Counted from the first letter of the stretch, positions 33,991 through 45,093 are shown. The stretch is 64,000 nt of DNA from Castanea sativa (GCF_040712315.1 NC_134020.1:33453751-33517750), one strand, 5' to 3'. Notes: generated from the sequence alone by a model not told the origin. Program-made: numbers and translations.

Positions 33991-34079
33991 AAAATTGATC
34001 AAATACTTGTTTGCCTACAAAAATTCCAGTCGGTGCACTTTTTCATCATGACAAATAAGCCTTGAATATGGAAAATTTA

Positions 34080-34581
34080 GGTTGTGTTTGATATTAGCTT
34101 AAAATGCCAGTTTTTTTTTACTATTTAGCTTATGGAAAATTTAGGTTGTGTTTGATATTAGCTTAAAATGCCAGTTTTTTTTTACTATTTAGCTTATTTT
34201 TGCTACTATTTATCTTATTTTTCTATTATATATGAGTCCCATTATACTTTTTGGTACTATTAATGGATCTTATTGTACTATTTCAGCTACCTTTTAACTT
34301 TATCTACAGTATTTTCAGTAAAAATATTTTAGTTTCAGCTAAATAAGCTGTTCCAAAATGGACTCTGTGATGGAATATTTAGAGTCCATTTGAGAATAAT
34401 TTATTTAGCTGAAATTGAAAACTTTTTGCTTAAAATACTGTAGATTAAACTAAAAGGTAGTTGAAATATTATAGTGAGACCCATGAATGGTATCAAAAAG
34501 TGCAATAAGACCTATAAATAATAGTAAAAATAAGCTAAGTAGTAAAAAAACTAGCATTTTAAACCGATGCCCAACGCAACC
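34080..34581. mobile_element. Foldback MITE (502 bp) with TTA target duplication
   Basis: Two arms of about 220-250 bp are inverted copies of each other almost to the centre (about 34365). Ends are GGTTGTGTTTG and, inverted, GGTTGCGTTGG; both flanks have TTA. A 3-bp TTA duplication suggests the PIF/Harbinger (Tourist) group. A 65-bp segment that includes 12 bp of flank (34068-34132) is tandemly duplicated at 34133-34196. Confidence 0.75.
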
Positions 34582-35284
34582 TTAATTGACACCCTGTTTT
34601 TCAAAATTTAAGTGTTTTAGTTTGATTCAATAATACCGCTTATCCTAGTGAGTTTTACGGGCCCATTGGACCAGAAGCTTCTTAAGCTTAAGCATTCACT
34701 TTTTTGGTTAGAGACCAACGCCTTGGGGCTAATGTGGGGTCCGCCCAAAGACCTATTGGTTTAAGTAAATATCTAATGTATTCTTCAAGTAGAAGTCATT
34801 TTTGGGGGAGAAATTACGCGTTTTTGGGATTTGCGTGCTCCCTAGTTAGATATTTATGACACCCAAAATTTAAAATAAATAACCCTTATTTGTTTTTGTT
34901 TTTTTTTTAAAGATATTTTTAGCAAATATATATATATATATATATACGCATATATATATTTATGTTAAGGAAGTTAATTTGACTCTTGAATATTTTTATT
35001 GGAAACACAAGAATGTGCTAACTAGTTAAACTACAATACTTTTAGTAACTCTTATTCATTTTAGTTATGGGTTTGAAGACGAACTTTCAACACGGAAGTG
35101 AAAAATAATGAATAGATTTTATTTTGAATCTATCAGGCATGAAACGGTTCACCTGGAGGAACTTGAAAAGAAGAAGAAGAAAGAATATCATTTTCAACTA
35201 AATATAATTTTTGCAACAACTTTTGCGGTAGACCCTTCTCAATAAGTTAGAAAAAAGTTTGGTGCGATAAAAGCATATAGATGC
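34582..35284. other. Intergenic, no gene seen
   Basis: Mixed then AT-rich DNA with a TA tract at about 34926-34946. No supported ORF or repeat ends. Confidence 0.4.
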
Positions 35285-35660
35285 TTAGAATAAGATTCAT
35301 ATCTCTCTCTCTCTCAATTATTAGGTGGATTTTTTTATTTATTTGCATCTTTGCCTTAGGTTAACACAATTTTTGTGTTCTACTTTAGGTTGATGTGATT
35401 TAGTTTTATGTTTTAAGTTTTTTTTTTTTTTAAATTCTATTTGATTGTTAAATGTTATTCTATTGCATTATAAAGAATTAAAGATAGTATATAAGAATAT
35501 AATATTATTCTATCACATAGCATGATTTAGATAATTTGATATTTATTGTTTTATCTTTTTTTTTTCTTCTCATCTTAATTTATTCAACATTTAAATTTAG
35601 CTACATTCTCCATATCATTAAATTATTCATATTTTCTCTCCTTTTTTATTTAAAAAAAAA
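35285..35660 (+). mobile_element. Helitron fragment (family of 45501-48150), opposite orientation
   Basis: Matches the reverse complement of about 47400-47720 over several hundred bases ('tctactttaggttgatg', 'gataatttgat.ttatt', 'ttattcaacatttaaat'). No termini are seen, so it is an internal fragment. Confidence 0.6.
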
Positions 35661-36323
35661 TTAAACATATAGTATTTTACTTAAATTCAAATAAATAAAA
35701 TTATCTTCATCAAATTGTGTTCATTTTTTTATCGTTTACACTTTCTCTGACTTTTTGTCATTCCCTTTACCTTTTTATCTTCCTGCTACCCTTTATCTTA
35801 ATATTACTCTCCATCTTTCCCTTTATCTTCCTATATTTTGTTTCTTCTTATTATCATGATCTTAGTATAAATTTGTTATTCTCTCTTCCATTTTATGCAT
35901 AATTTTCCCCCACAAAAAGTTAGTTCTCTTTCTTTCTCTCTCCAATTTTTGGTGTATTTTTTTTTTCTTGTATTTCTACTTTAGGTTGATAAATTTTTGT
36001 GGTCTTTAGAAAATACTAATTCTCACACCCAAGGCATCAAAGAAAATATAAAATACAAAATAAATGCCAATTTAGAAACATTAAAATAAAAAAAATTAAT
36101 GATGATATCAAACTAAATATATCATAAAGAAACTAATAATGCATATTTAATGCAATAGAATCATAGTCAAATTGTGGAAAACGATAGGTTGCCCATGAAG
36201 AAATAGAGAGAGAGAGTAATAAAGAGCAGATAAAAATTAATGATAATATCAAATCAAATGTCAATTAGTATCCGTTAATTGGAAAACAGAGAGGCTATAT
36301 ATATATATATATATATATATATG
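35661..36323. other. AT-rich intergenic with TA tract
   Basis: No gene. The plus-strand ORF at 35717-35902 is pyrimidine-rich low-complexity sequence. The stretch at 35925-35990 again resembles the Helitron family. TA tract at about 36296-36321. Confidence 0.4.
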
Positions 36324-36503
36324 AGTTTGGCTTACCTTTAGTATTTTTTTTAACTGGAGTTCTCTTTTTATTTTAAATATACAATGACAAGTGGTAGTGG
36401 GTTTAATCTCCACATTTTATTTAGTTATTAGTGGGTGGTGTGACAGTTTCTTATTAAAATAAAAGGAGATTCCAGTTAAAAAAAATACTAAAAGTAAGTC
36501 AAA

Positions 36504-36505
<2 letters not shown>
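36324..36505. mobile_element. MITE (182 bp) with about 52-bp TIRs
   Basis: The arms starting agtttggcttacctttagt and, inverted, agtttgacttacttttagt match almost throughout 52 bp. It is flanked on the left by TA repeats and on the right by CT repeats. No coding capacity. Confidence 0.75.

Positions 36506-36600
<95 letters not shown>
36506..36600. repeat. (CT)n(TA)n microsatellite
   Basis: CT tract to about 36568 followed by TA to 36599. The minus-strand ORF over it is an artefact. Confidence 0.95.
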
Positions 36601-36601
<1 letters not shown>

Positions 36602-36768
36602 CATACACTATTACTTTTGAAATTATAATGAATGATGGTTTAAGTCTCTGTTATGTAAATTATCAATCAGTAAATATACGAGATCATGAAAAAAAAAAAA
36701 ACGATAAAACTAATTAACTACTATCATTATAGAGTACTAGTCTATTGTTTTACACATTTAAAGAAGTT

Positions 36769-36861
36769 TTTTTTTTTGGAGAGAATTTCAACCTATGATG
36801 TCCGCTCAGATCTCTTATACAACTATTAAAGACTTTACCAGTTGAGCTAACTGGAACCCAC
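36769..36861 (-). mobile_element. tRNA-derived SINE (short) with 17-bp target duplication
   Basis: On the minus strand: A-box TAGCTCAACTGG, a B-box-like GGTTGAAATTC about 45 nt on, and an A-rich tail. The sequence acacatttaaagaagtt occurs exactly on both sides (36752-36768 and 36862-36878), a perfect 17-bp duplication typical of LINE-dependent insertion. It is about 400 bp upstream of the NLR start codon. Confidence 0.8.
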
Positions 36862-36878
36862 ACACATTTAAAGAAGTT

Positions 36879-36937
36879 GACTGTATAGAGTTTACTTTAA
36901 TGGTACACCAAAAGATTCACTACATACGTACAAACAT

Positions 36938-36980
<43 letters not shown>

Positions 36981-37255
36981 GTTTTTATTAACTTAAAAAA
37001 TAAAGAAAAGTAAAACAATAATATTAATAAAAAAATATGTTTATTGAGATTACCTTAAAAAAAAATTATTGAGGCTCTACTGGCGGGTCTGCGACTAGTT
37101 AAAGCTAAGGACAAGGACTGCATCTACTTAAATCAGCAGGTAACAAGCGATAAAGAGCTTTCAGCCTTTCACAGTTCACACCACAAACAAACTCATCTCT
37201 TTTAGTTTCCTAGAGCTTTTTTTCCCAATTTATTTCCATTGCAAAAACGAAGGAC
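36879..37255 (+). promoter_or_regulatory. Upstream region of the NLR gene
   Basis: Contains a TA tract with TATATAAAAGG at about 36970-36981, which could serve as a TATA box about 275 bp before the ATG. It is followed by AT-rich leader and a good start context (AGGACATGGC). The transcription start cannot be fixed from sequence. Confidence 0.35.
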
Positions 37256-40200
37256 ATGGCTACTGCGAGCCTAGTGGGAGGAGCATTTCTGTCTGCAGCC
37301 CTCAAAGTGTTGTTTGCCAAGATGGCATCACAGGAGGTCGTTGACTTCATCCGGGGAAGAAAAGTCCCCGATACACTGCTGAAGAAGTTGAAGACAACAT
37401 GTCTTGCCCTTCATGCTGTGCTCAATGACGCAGAGGAAAAGGAATTCACAAACCTACAGATCAAAGAGTGGCTTGATGAGCTTAAAGATGCTGTCTACGA
37501 CGCAGAGGACCTTTTGGATGAGATAGCTGCTGAAGCTTTGCAGTGCCAGTTGGAAGCTAAGAGCAAGGTAAGGAATTGCATCACTTGTACATTTACTTGT
37601 TCTGAACAAAAACTAAAATCAAAGATAGAAGAAGTCCTTGTCAGGCTAGATGATTTAGCAAAGCAAATGGATCTTATAGGTCTGAGAGAAGGTGTTGGAC
37701 TTGGAGGGAAGCCTTTACTAAGAATAAGATTGCCCACCACTTCTCTGGTAAAAGAAACTAGAATTATTGGTAGGGATGATGTTAAAGAGCCCATAGTCAA
37801 CTTGCTGCTCTCAAATGATGCCAAAGGCAATGAACACCTCTGTGTGATTCCCATAGCGGGCATGGGTGGGATTGGCAAGACCACCCTCGCTCAACTTATT
37901 TACAACGACCAAAGAATTACCGAGCATTTTAGCATTAGATTTTGGGTTTGCGTTTCAGAAGAATTTGATGTGGTTAGGATCACAAAATCAATTCTTGAGG
38001 CTGTCACTTCACAGAAATGTGACACTACAGACTTTAATATGATCCAAACTAGATTGAAGAAGGGTTTGATGGGAAAGAAATTTTTACTAGTTCTTGATGA
38101 TGTATGGAATGAAAATTATGGCGACTGGGAGCTCTTGAAGAATCCCTTTAAATACGGAACATTGGGAAGTAAAATTATTGTGACAACACGCAATGAAAGT
38201 GTTGCATCAGTTACCCGACCTATTCAAATTTTTCACCTTGATAAATTATCAGATGAAGATTGTTGGTGTTTATTCGCAAATCATGCCTTTGAAAATGGAC
38301 ACTATAATGCATACCCAGAATTAGAAAAAATTGGTAGAAAAATAATTAAGAAGTGTGATGGCCTACCATTAGCAGCAAAAGCACTTGGTGCTCTGTTGCA
38401 CTGTAAACTAGATGAAGAGGAATGGTATAAAATTTTGAACAGCAAAATTTGGAGTTTGCCTAATGATGGGGGTGATATTCTTCCAGCTATAAGATTAAGT
38501 TACAATTACCTACCCTCTCATTTGAAGCGATGCTTTGCATATTGTTCCATATTCCCAAAGGATTATGAATTAAAAAAGGAAGAAGCTGTTCAATTGTGGA
38601 TGGCAGAGGGCTTCTTGCAACAAGTGGACGGGAATAAAGAAATGGAAGAGATAGGCAATGAGTACTTCCTTGATCTCGTATCGAGATCACTTTTGCAACG
38701 ATCAAATGGAAAAAAATTTCATTTTGTAATGCATGCCCTTGTTCATGATCTTGCTAAATTTGTATCTGGGAGATTTAATTTTAGATTGGAAGGGGACTAC
38801 AAAGATAAAATTATAAATAAGACTCGGCATTTTTCATACTTAAGATCACAATATGACACAGGGAAGAAGTTTGAGGCTCTTTATAAAGCTAAGCATTTAC
38901 GCACCTTCCTTCCATTACAATTACACAAAGCGAATGTGGACTTATACTTAACAAAGAAGGTACCACAAGATCTATTGCTAATGCTAAAATGTCTACGTGT
39001 ACTTTCTCTTTCTCATTACACTAACATGATAGAGTTGCCTGAGAGAATTGGAGATTTACAACATCTACGCTACCTAGATGTCTCTTGTACTAAAATTGAG
39101 AGTTTGCCTTGCTCTATATGTAGGTTGTGTAATTTACAAACATTGAATCTATCAGAATGCAAATTCCTTGTTATGTTGCCATCAGATATGCAAAAGCTCA
39201 TTAATTTGCGGCATCTGAATATAACTGGAACTAGCATACAAAAGATGCCAATACATATGGGTAGATTACAATGTCTTCGGACTTTGACCAAATTTATTGT
39301 TGAGAAGGATATGGGATTCCAAATTGGAGAGTTGGGGGAACTTTCAAATCTATGGGGAGTGATTGTGATATCAAAGCTACAAAATGTGATAAACCCGACA
39401 AATGCTTTGAGTGCAAAGTTGAAGGCCAAGAGGCACCTGGATGAGCTAACATTGGAATGGGATGCTGATTACAATATTTCTCTAAGTGAAAGAGACATAC
39501 TCAACAATCTCCAGCCTCATACAAACTTAATAAAGCTTGTTATTAACAACTACAAGGGAACAAGCTTTCCAAATTGGATAGGAGATCATTCATTTTCAAA
39601 TATCACAGTTGTTCATTTAAACTATTGTAGAAATTGTCCCAGTTTGCCATCACTTGGGAAACTCCCCTCTCTTCAAGAACTTTCCATTGTTGGATTTGAT
39701 GAAGTTGTTAAAGTAGGTCCTGAATTTTATGGTAGCAGTTCTTCTAATATAACACCATTTCGATCACTGGAAATATTGAAATTTGAGAGAATGTTGAAGT
39801 GGGAGGAATGGTTTCCTTGTGAAGGAGGAGTTTTCCCGCGTCTTCAAGAGTTTTATCTTTGGTATTGTCCGAAACTAAGCGGAAGCATACCCAAGCACCT
39901 ACCTTCTTTAACCAAATTTCATGTTCATGAATGTTCACAGCTTCAAACTTCTCTCCCAACAGCTCCTGCTATGCGTGAATTGACATTAAAGAATTGTAAT
40001 GATGTGTTTTTGAAAGAATTGCCACCTACATTACAGACACTCAGAATGGGTGGATTCAATAACTTGGAGTCTCTGTCAGAGGGAGTGATAGACTGCAACC
40101 TTTGTCCTGAAATGTTAATAATCTTTGACTGTCCTGTGCTTAAGTCTCTTGCTCATGTTGTTCTATCCAGTCCCACTACACCAAAAGTGCTTGGTATCTA

Positions 40201-41038
40201 TAAATGTAGGGAATTGCAGTTCCCATTGTACCAGTGCTACTCTTCCCTTAAGAGATTGTTTATAAATGATAGCTGTAGTTCTCTCATTTCAATTCCTTTA
40301 GACACCTTCCCGAAGCTTGATTATCTCCAAATAAAAAGTTGTTGCAACATGGAGTCCCTTTTAGTTTCGGAGGGACATCAACCAATTGATCTGGTGTGGT
40401 TGGAAATCGAAGATTGCCATAATCTTGTAGCTTTTCCTAGTGGAGGATTGTTGGCCCCCAATCTCACACGGTTAAAAGTTAATAATTGCCCGAGTCTCAA
40501 TTCACTCCCCCAAAACATGCATACACTTCTACCGTCTCTTGAACTTTTGGAAATTATAAATTGTCCGCAAATTGAGTCTTTTCCGGAAGGTGGTCTGCCA
40601 TCCAATCTAATTAATATTAGCATCGGTGACTGCAAAAAACTTATCTCCACTAGAATGGAATGGGGTTTGCAAAGACTGCAGTGTCTTAAAACATTACTAT
40701 TTGGAAATGTTAATCTTGATTGCTGGGATGTTGAGTCCTTTCCAGAGGAGGATTTACTACCCACAAGTCTTAGAATTCTTGCCATTGTTGGATTTCGAAA
40801 ATTGAGATCATTAGACAACAAGGGGCTTCAACACCTTACCTCTCTTCAACAATTGTTCATCGTAGGCTGCCCTGAGCTCAAGCACATGTCAGAAGATGGG
40901 CTGCCTTGCCCCATTTCTTATCTAGAGATTGAAGATTGCCCTTCATTGACGAAACTATTCCAAAGGAAGAAGGGAAAAGAGTGGCGCAACATTGCTCACA
41001 TCCCAACCATAAAAATCGATGGCCAAGTCATTATATGA
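37256..41038 (+). CDS. CC-NB-ARC-LRR resistance protein (RPP13-like 1 / R13L1 type), MHA variant
   Basis: Single uninterrupted exon, 1260 residues, usual length for this family. Residues 1-150: Rx-type coiled coil with EDLLDE at 84-89 (EDVID-equivalent). NB-ARC about 175-500: P-loop GMGGIGKTT (G202-T210, K208), RNBS-A FWVCVSEEFDV, kinase-2 LLVLDDVW (D281, D282), RNBS-B IIVTTR, GLPLA (369-373), RNBS-D CFAYCSIFPKDY. The MHD motif reads MHA (492-494): the Asp that contacts ADP in the resting state is Ala, codon GCC. LRR from about 560 to 1240, with regular LxxL repeats. Such proteins are intracellular sensors of pathogen effectors and usually reside in cytoplasm or nucleus. A 3' UTR intron is likely (donor after gacaatcag, 41085). 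The upstream 600 bp hold a SINE, a MITE and microsatellites, which may affect expression. Confidence 0.93.
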   Translation: MATASLVGGAFLSAALKVLFAKMASQEVVDFIRGRKVPDTLLKKLKTTCLALHAVLNDAEEKEFTNLQIKEWLDELKDAVYDAEDLLDEIAAEALQCQLEAKSKVRNCITCTFTCSEQKLKSKIEEVLVRLDDLAKQMDLIGLREGVGLGGKPLLRIRLPTTSLVKETRIIGRDDVKEPIVNLLLSNDAKGNEHLCVIPIAGMGGIGKTTLAQLIYNDQRITEHFSIRFWVCVSEEFDVVRITKSILEAVTSQKCDTTDFNMIQTRLKKGLMGKKFLLVLDDVWNENYGDWELLKNPFKYGTLGSKIIVTTRNESVASVTRPIQIFHLDKLSDEDCWCLFANHAFENGHYNAYPELEKIGRKIIKKCDGLPLAAKALGALLHCKLDEEEWYKILNSKIWSLPNDGGDILPAIRLSYNYLPSHLKRCFAYCSIFPKDYELKKEEAVQLWMAEGFLQQVDGNKEMEEIGNEYFLDLVSRSLLQRSNGKKFHFVMHALVHDLAKFVSGRFNFRLEGDYKDKIINKTRHFSYLRSQYDTGKKFEALYKAKHLRTFLPLQLHKANVDLYLTKKVPQDLLLMLKCLRVLSLSHYTNMIELPERIGDLQHLRYLDVSCTKIESLPCSICRLCNLQTLNLSECKFLVMLPSDMQKLINLRHLNITGTSIQKMPIHMGRLQCLRTLTKFIVEKDMGFQIGELGELSNLWGVIVISKLQNVINPTNALSAKLKAKRHLDELTLEWDADYNISLSERDILNNLQPHTNLIKLVINNYKGTSFPNWIGDHSFSNITVVHLNYCRNCPSLPSLGKLPSLQELSIVGFDEVVKVGPEFYGSSSSNITPFRSLEILKFERMLKWEEWFPCEGGVFPRLQEFYLWYCPKLSGSIPKHLPSLTKFHVHECSQLQTSLPTAPAMRELTLKNCNDVFLKELPPTLQTLRMGGFNNLESLSEGVIDCNLCPEMLIIFDCPVLKSLAHVVLSSPTTPKVLGIYKCRELQFPLYQCYSSLKRLFINDSCSSLISIPLDTFPKLDYLQIKSCCNMESLLVSEGHQPIDLVWLEIEDCHNLVAFPSGGLLAPNLTRLKVNNCPSLNSLPQNMHTLLPSLELLEIINCPQIESFPEGGLPSNLINISIGDCKKLISTRMEWGLQRLQCLKTLLFGNVNLDCWDVESFPEEDLLPTSLRILAIVGFRKLRSLDNKGLQHLTSLQQLFIVGCPELKHMSEDGLPCPISYLEIEDCPSLTKLFQRKKGKEWRNIAHIPTIKIDGQVII
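38729..38737 (+). other. Altered MHD motif (Met-His-Ala) in the NLR
   Basis: ATG CAT GCC. The next residues (LVHDLAKF) fit the family, so this is the true motif and not a misalignment. Asp to Ala needs one base change (A to C). Confidence 0.85.
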
Positions 41039-42288
41039 GCCATAAGTCTAGACGACATCCAACCCCATTTGACAATCAGGTATTTGTTTATTCTACTTGC
41101 ATTTCTTTTTAATTTTTTATATAATTTGTTTTGAAAATAATATTAATACTGATAAAAGGGGAAAAATAGGATTTCTTAGATGCCAATATATGTTCTTAAC
41201 TAAGTATTCTATCCACTCTCTTTTGGTTCATTACAGTCCAACTGTGATGCGATGTTTGTGGAAATAATATGAAACAGGTCTACTATTCACTTGGGATCAT
41301 GTACAATCCATGTATTGTTAGTGTACTGAATTTTTTTTCTTGCCTATTCAAATGTTCTATAATCACAAACAATGAAATTCTTGGTCTGCAATTATCCTTC
41401 CCTATTATCCCCCCCCCCCTTCCTTTTGCAGACTAATTTTTAATGAGCTGTTGCATGAAAGCACATTTATATATTGTCTTGACATTCAAATGGAATTTGG
41501 TTTCAACATGAGATTGAACATTTGGATTTGGTGCCTTCTTCCTTTCTTTTCTACAGATATCTGAGTCCTTTGTTTAATCAATCCTATGAAATAATGGAGT
41601 GAGAAACAATATTTGAAACAATGTTACTTGCAAAATTCTTTGAGTTAATCTGAAGCATCAGCCTCTAATTTTCATACAGAAGCATGGAAGTGAAAATTTT
41701 GAGGCTAATGCAAAAGTTCCAATTGAAACTATGTGGGCTGCTTGCAAGTCATGGAACAAACAAAATCCATGCTGAATGGATCGTGCAAATTTAAGGGGTT
41801 AAGCTCATCCTTCCAACCTTAGCTTTAGTGTGCCATTATTTTCAAAATTGAGAAGCATTTTTAACCACATTTTTTGTTGCCAAAAATAAAATTGTTTAGT
41901 TTTGGCAACCATGTCCTGCATCTTTTGTGCTTTAGCAATAATGTCAAGTTATATTCCATTGAATCTGAATCCCTCTTGTTGATTTTCTTAACATTTAAAA
42001 ACAGAAATCTATCGTTTAGAGTACATTCATCTCAAGAAAAAGTTGAAGCATTTGAGAAAACGATAAAAGACGAAAAAAGAAGAAGGATTTCTTGTAAGAT
42101 TGTTAGTTCATTGTCTTATTATGTCAGAATAATGCTGGAGTTCTCAAGTTTCTATGGGTTCTTTTGTAAGCTTATTTCAATTTGTCAGCAGCAAGTGCAC
42201 AAAATGATTAATTGAGTCCTTTCCTCACGTTCTAGCAGGAACAGGTCAACGTTTGATGGTAGACAATGAACTCTTAAGAGTGTCAAGT
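41039..42288 (+). other. 3' region of the NLR gene, with spliced 3' UTR signals
   Basis: Donor-like CAGGTATTTG at about 41080 and acceptor-like 'catacag' before 'aagcatggaagtgaaaa' at about 41680. The same downstream blocks recur in decayed form around 43000-43080. The plus-strand ORF at 41874-42215 has no recognisable similarity. C-run at 41407-41420. Confidence 0.45.
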
Positions 42289-42525
42289 GCCACACAAGTC
42301 TTGCCACTCTTTGCGTTGGGTGATTTCCAAATTTGAGATCATTGAACAAGACCTTACCTCTCTTAGATTTGTGGATCAATGACTGTCCTGAGCTCAAACT
42401 CGTGCCATAAGAGCAGTTAACAAAAGAATTGCAAAGGAAGAAGGGAAAATAGTGGCGCAAGATTATTCACATCTGCTACATAAAAATGGATGACCAAGTC
42501 AGGTATTTATTCTACTTGACCAGCT
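42289..42525 (+). pseudogene. Decayed duplicate of the NLR 3' end
   Basis: Matches 40760-41090 of the NLR in the same orientation: 'cacaagtctt', 'ttgagatcatt', 'ccttacctctct', 'gactgtcctgagctcaa', 'aaaggaagaagggaaaa', 'agtggcgcaa', 'aaaaat.gatg.ccaagtca' and the following 'ggtatttattctacttg'. It has internal deletions and stops and no NB-ARC. It is the remnant of a second NLR gene copy or of a local duplication. Confidence 0.85.
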
Positions 42526-43861
42526 AAGTTTCAATCTTGATGTCACTTATTTTTCTTAAAAGTATCTAACATTCTCAAAAAAAAAATTTATTAAAAAAAG
42601 GGTAATGAAATCAGTTAGATGACTTCGCCAAAAAATAAAATAAAAGAGATGAGCGTTTAACACCCATGTCACTAAGGATTCTATATCCTTCTCTTCCGAT
42701 TAGCCTACCTTGCAGTAAACAAGACTGACTCAAAAAGTGAAAAGACAATGTATATTGAAACATTTTTATCTACTACAAAAAGTTTTGAATATTTTCCAAA
42801 TGGTTTACTTCTAAGTTCTGATGATTTATCATGCCAGACATTTTCTTAACTAGTTCTTTGTTCCACTGACTTCTGGGTTCATTAGGATCCTACTTGGATA
42901 TGCTACCTATCAAAACAAGAAAAGGATCCTAATTGGATATGCCATGCTGTTGAATGATTCTGCCTTTGTCTCCCATGCTCATTGAAAGAATATGGTCACC
43001 TTCTAATTTTCTTACAGAAGGGCGGAGGTGCGAATTTAGTTGCCAAAATTTCAGGACTAAAGCAATTCCAATGAAAACTATGGGAGCTTCCAAGTCATGC
43101 TAAGACCACCTCTCCTATATGTCCCAATTTAAATCAATTTTACATAGGGGAGATATTACCGTACAGGTTAGGATACTTTATATCTTCATTATTTACTAAA
43201 CATAACGGAGATATTACCATATAGGTTAATATACTTTATATGTCTTATATACCCCAATTTAAATCTATTTTACATCATCAGATACAACAAACTAACTACC
43301 TCCGGGTGGAGATGGGTTTGCTAAGACTACCTCTCTTTTAATTTCAGGAACTGGCGGAGGACATGAAGATGTGTAGCACTCTTTAAAAGAAAGGTTGCTG
43401 GTTCTGGTTATTACTTCTCTTCCCAATTCTAGACATCTCAGCAAGGCTCAGCCCATCAGAACTAAGATATCCTAGTTGAAAAGTGGTATCTAAATCATTA
43501 AGATAATGTCAGTTGTCAAATGCACAGGTGACTAGTGCCTAAATTCATCTCTTTTCCCATTTCTTTTTATCATTTATATACAACTTTGTTTTGTTTTAAA
43601 ACAATATAAAGACTGATATATGTCAGAAAACTTTCCTCTATTGCTGAAAAAACCATTGTCTAGAGTGAATTCATTGCATACAAACATTGAAAGCATTTTA
43701 GTGAATGAAAAGGATTTTTCTTCTTTTATATTTTTTTATGGTTGGGGTGAGGGTTGGAGTTAGGGGGTGTTGGGTGCTCACTTTTTTATACTTTTAATGT
43801 ATTGGTCATACTCTTTCTTTTATCTTTATTAAGTGATTCATCTGTATGACAATCTTGGTAA
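42526..43861. other. Intergenic with decayed duplicate of NLR downstream flank
   Basis: About 43000-43090 ('ttctaattttcttacagaag', 'ttccaatgaaaactatggg') parallels 41663-41750, so the duplication extends beyond the coding end. A local direct repeat 'ggagatattacc' with about 60-bp spacing lies at 43147-43245. No intact gene. Confidence 0.55.
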
Positions 43862-45093
43862 GTGAAACCATCAAAAGCACTTTTCATGGATGAAATATCT
43901 ACTGGCTTGGAAAGTTTGACAACCTTTTTAATTGTGAATTCAATCAAGCAATATGTTTACATTTTGATGCAACAGCTATCTCTCTACGGCAGCTCACACC
44001 GTAGACTTGTCATTTTTTTCTCCTTTCTATTTTCCTCTCCAATGACCACATTGTATACCAGGTGCCCCATGAACTGGTTCTTGAGTTTTTTGGGAATCCA
44101 TGGGCTTTGGATGTCCTGACTGGACGGCATGACTGACTTCTGACAAAAGGCAAGTGTAAATTGCAGCTCTGATAAATGCTAAAAGAACATCTAAAAGATG
44201 GGCCTTACATGTGGTCCATGAGAATTATTTGTATTCAACTGATTTATCATAGATGACATTCAGGGAAGATCAGGAGCAGTACTAGACACCATGATTAGAC
44301 CTACATTTTGTCATAGTTCAGGATTTTGCCAAGGCATTCCATTCATTCCATGTTGGAAGGAGACTAAAAGTCAAAGATGAACTTGCTTTGAAAACTACAC
44401 AAGTATGGTGTTAGCACAAAGGGGCTGTTGAATGCTCGTGTCTTACAAAGAGGAACTCAGTTTTCTACTTCTTCAAGCTGGTGAGAGTGGAGGTAGACCT
44501 TATTTTTACTGTTTTTTTTTTTAGCTTCCTAAAACTTGATTTTGATTAATACTTTTTCTCTGCTTTAAGATTTCAATAGTGGCACTGATTACAACAACCA
44601 ATGGAGGAGTTTAGAGTTTAGATGGGTGCTTTGTTCTTTACTGTGGTGGTGGTAGTTATGTTTACTGGATTGTCACAAATGTCCATGACCACTGCATAGG
44701 TTCCTGTTTTCTCCAAGCAAAGGGACTATCTCTGTATATGCTCTTCCTTTTACGGATACTCAAGATCACTTTCACATTAGTAGAAGTTGGTGCTTGGGTC
44801 ATCCTCGCCTATTATGTTAATGGATTTGATCCAATGTTAGAAGGTAACAAGTTAAATGTACTGAATTTGTCTTGCTTTATGAGATTTGTTTGGAACCTGT
44901 TTTTCTCTTCTTTAAAATATATGCAAATGTGGTCCCTGCTGCAGGTTGTTTGAGAAGTACATTCTTCTAATACTTGAATGGCTTCTCATTTTTTCCATAA
45001 TTGCAGCAGCAAGCTTGGTTGTTGCTAAAAGGTTTGGGTCATTGACAAATCTCTTGCTTTCGCATCGGTGGCTTCATCCCGTCAAGAGGTATG
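43862..45093 (+). pseudogene. PDR-type ABC transporter (ABCG) pseudogene
   Basis: Pieces in the right order. ALFMDEISTGLES (Walker B and D-loop region, usual LDS) at about 43877 is followed by IVNSIKQYV. A degenerate 'PHELVLEFF' is at about 44070, DFAKAFHSFHVGRR at about 44327, and then membrane-domain pieces at 44600-44850 (FSPSKG for the usual FYKQRD, and 'tttgatcca' for GFDP). A last block ends SLVVAKRFGS... with donor GTATGT at about 45093. PDR transporters are plasma-membrane pleiotropic drug/terpenoid exporters. Frames change repeatedly and stops are frequent; Walker A and the whole first NBD start are absent. Confidence 0.78.

Noticed and set aside
36417..36608. ORF of Arg-Glu repeats
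   Set aside because: Pure translation of CT/TA microsatellite.
36769..36861. tRNA gene
   Set aside because: Has A and B box-like motifs but no cloverleaf, an A tail and target duplications; it is a SINE.
41874..42215. 113-codon ORF downstream of the NLR
   Set aside because: No similarity, lies in the duplicated 3' flank, AT-driven composition.
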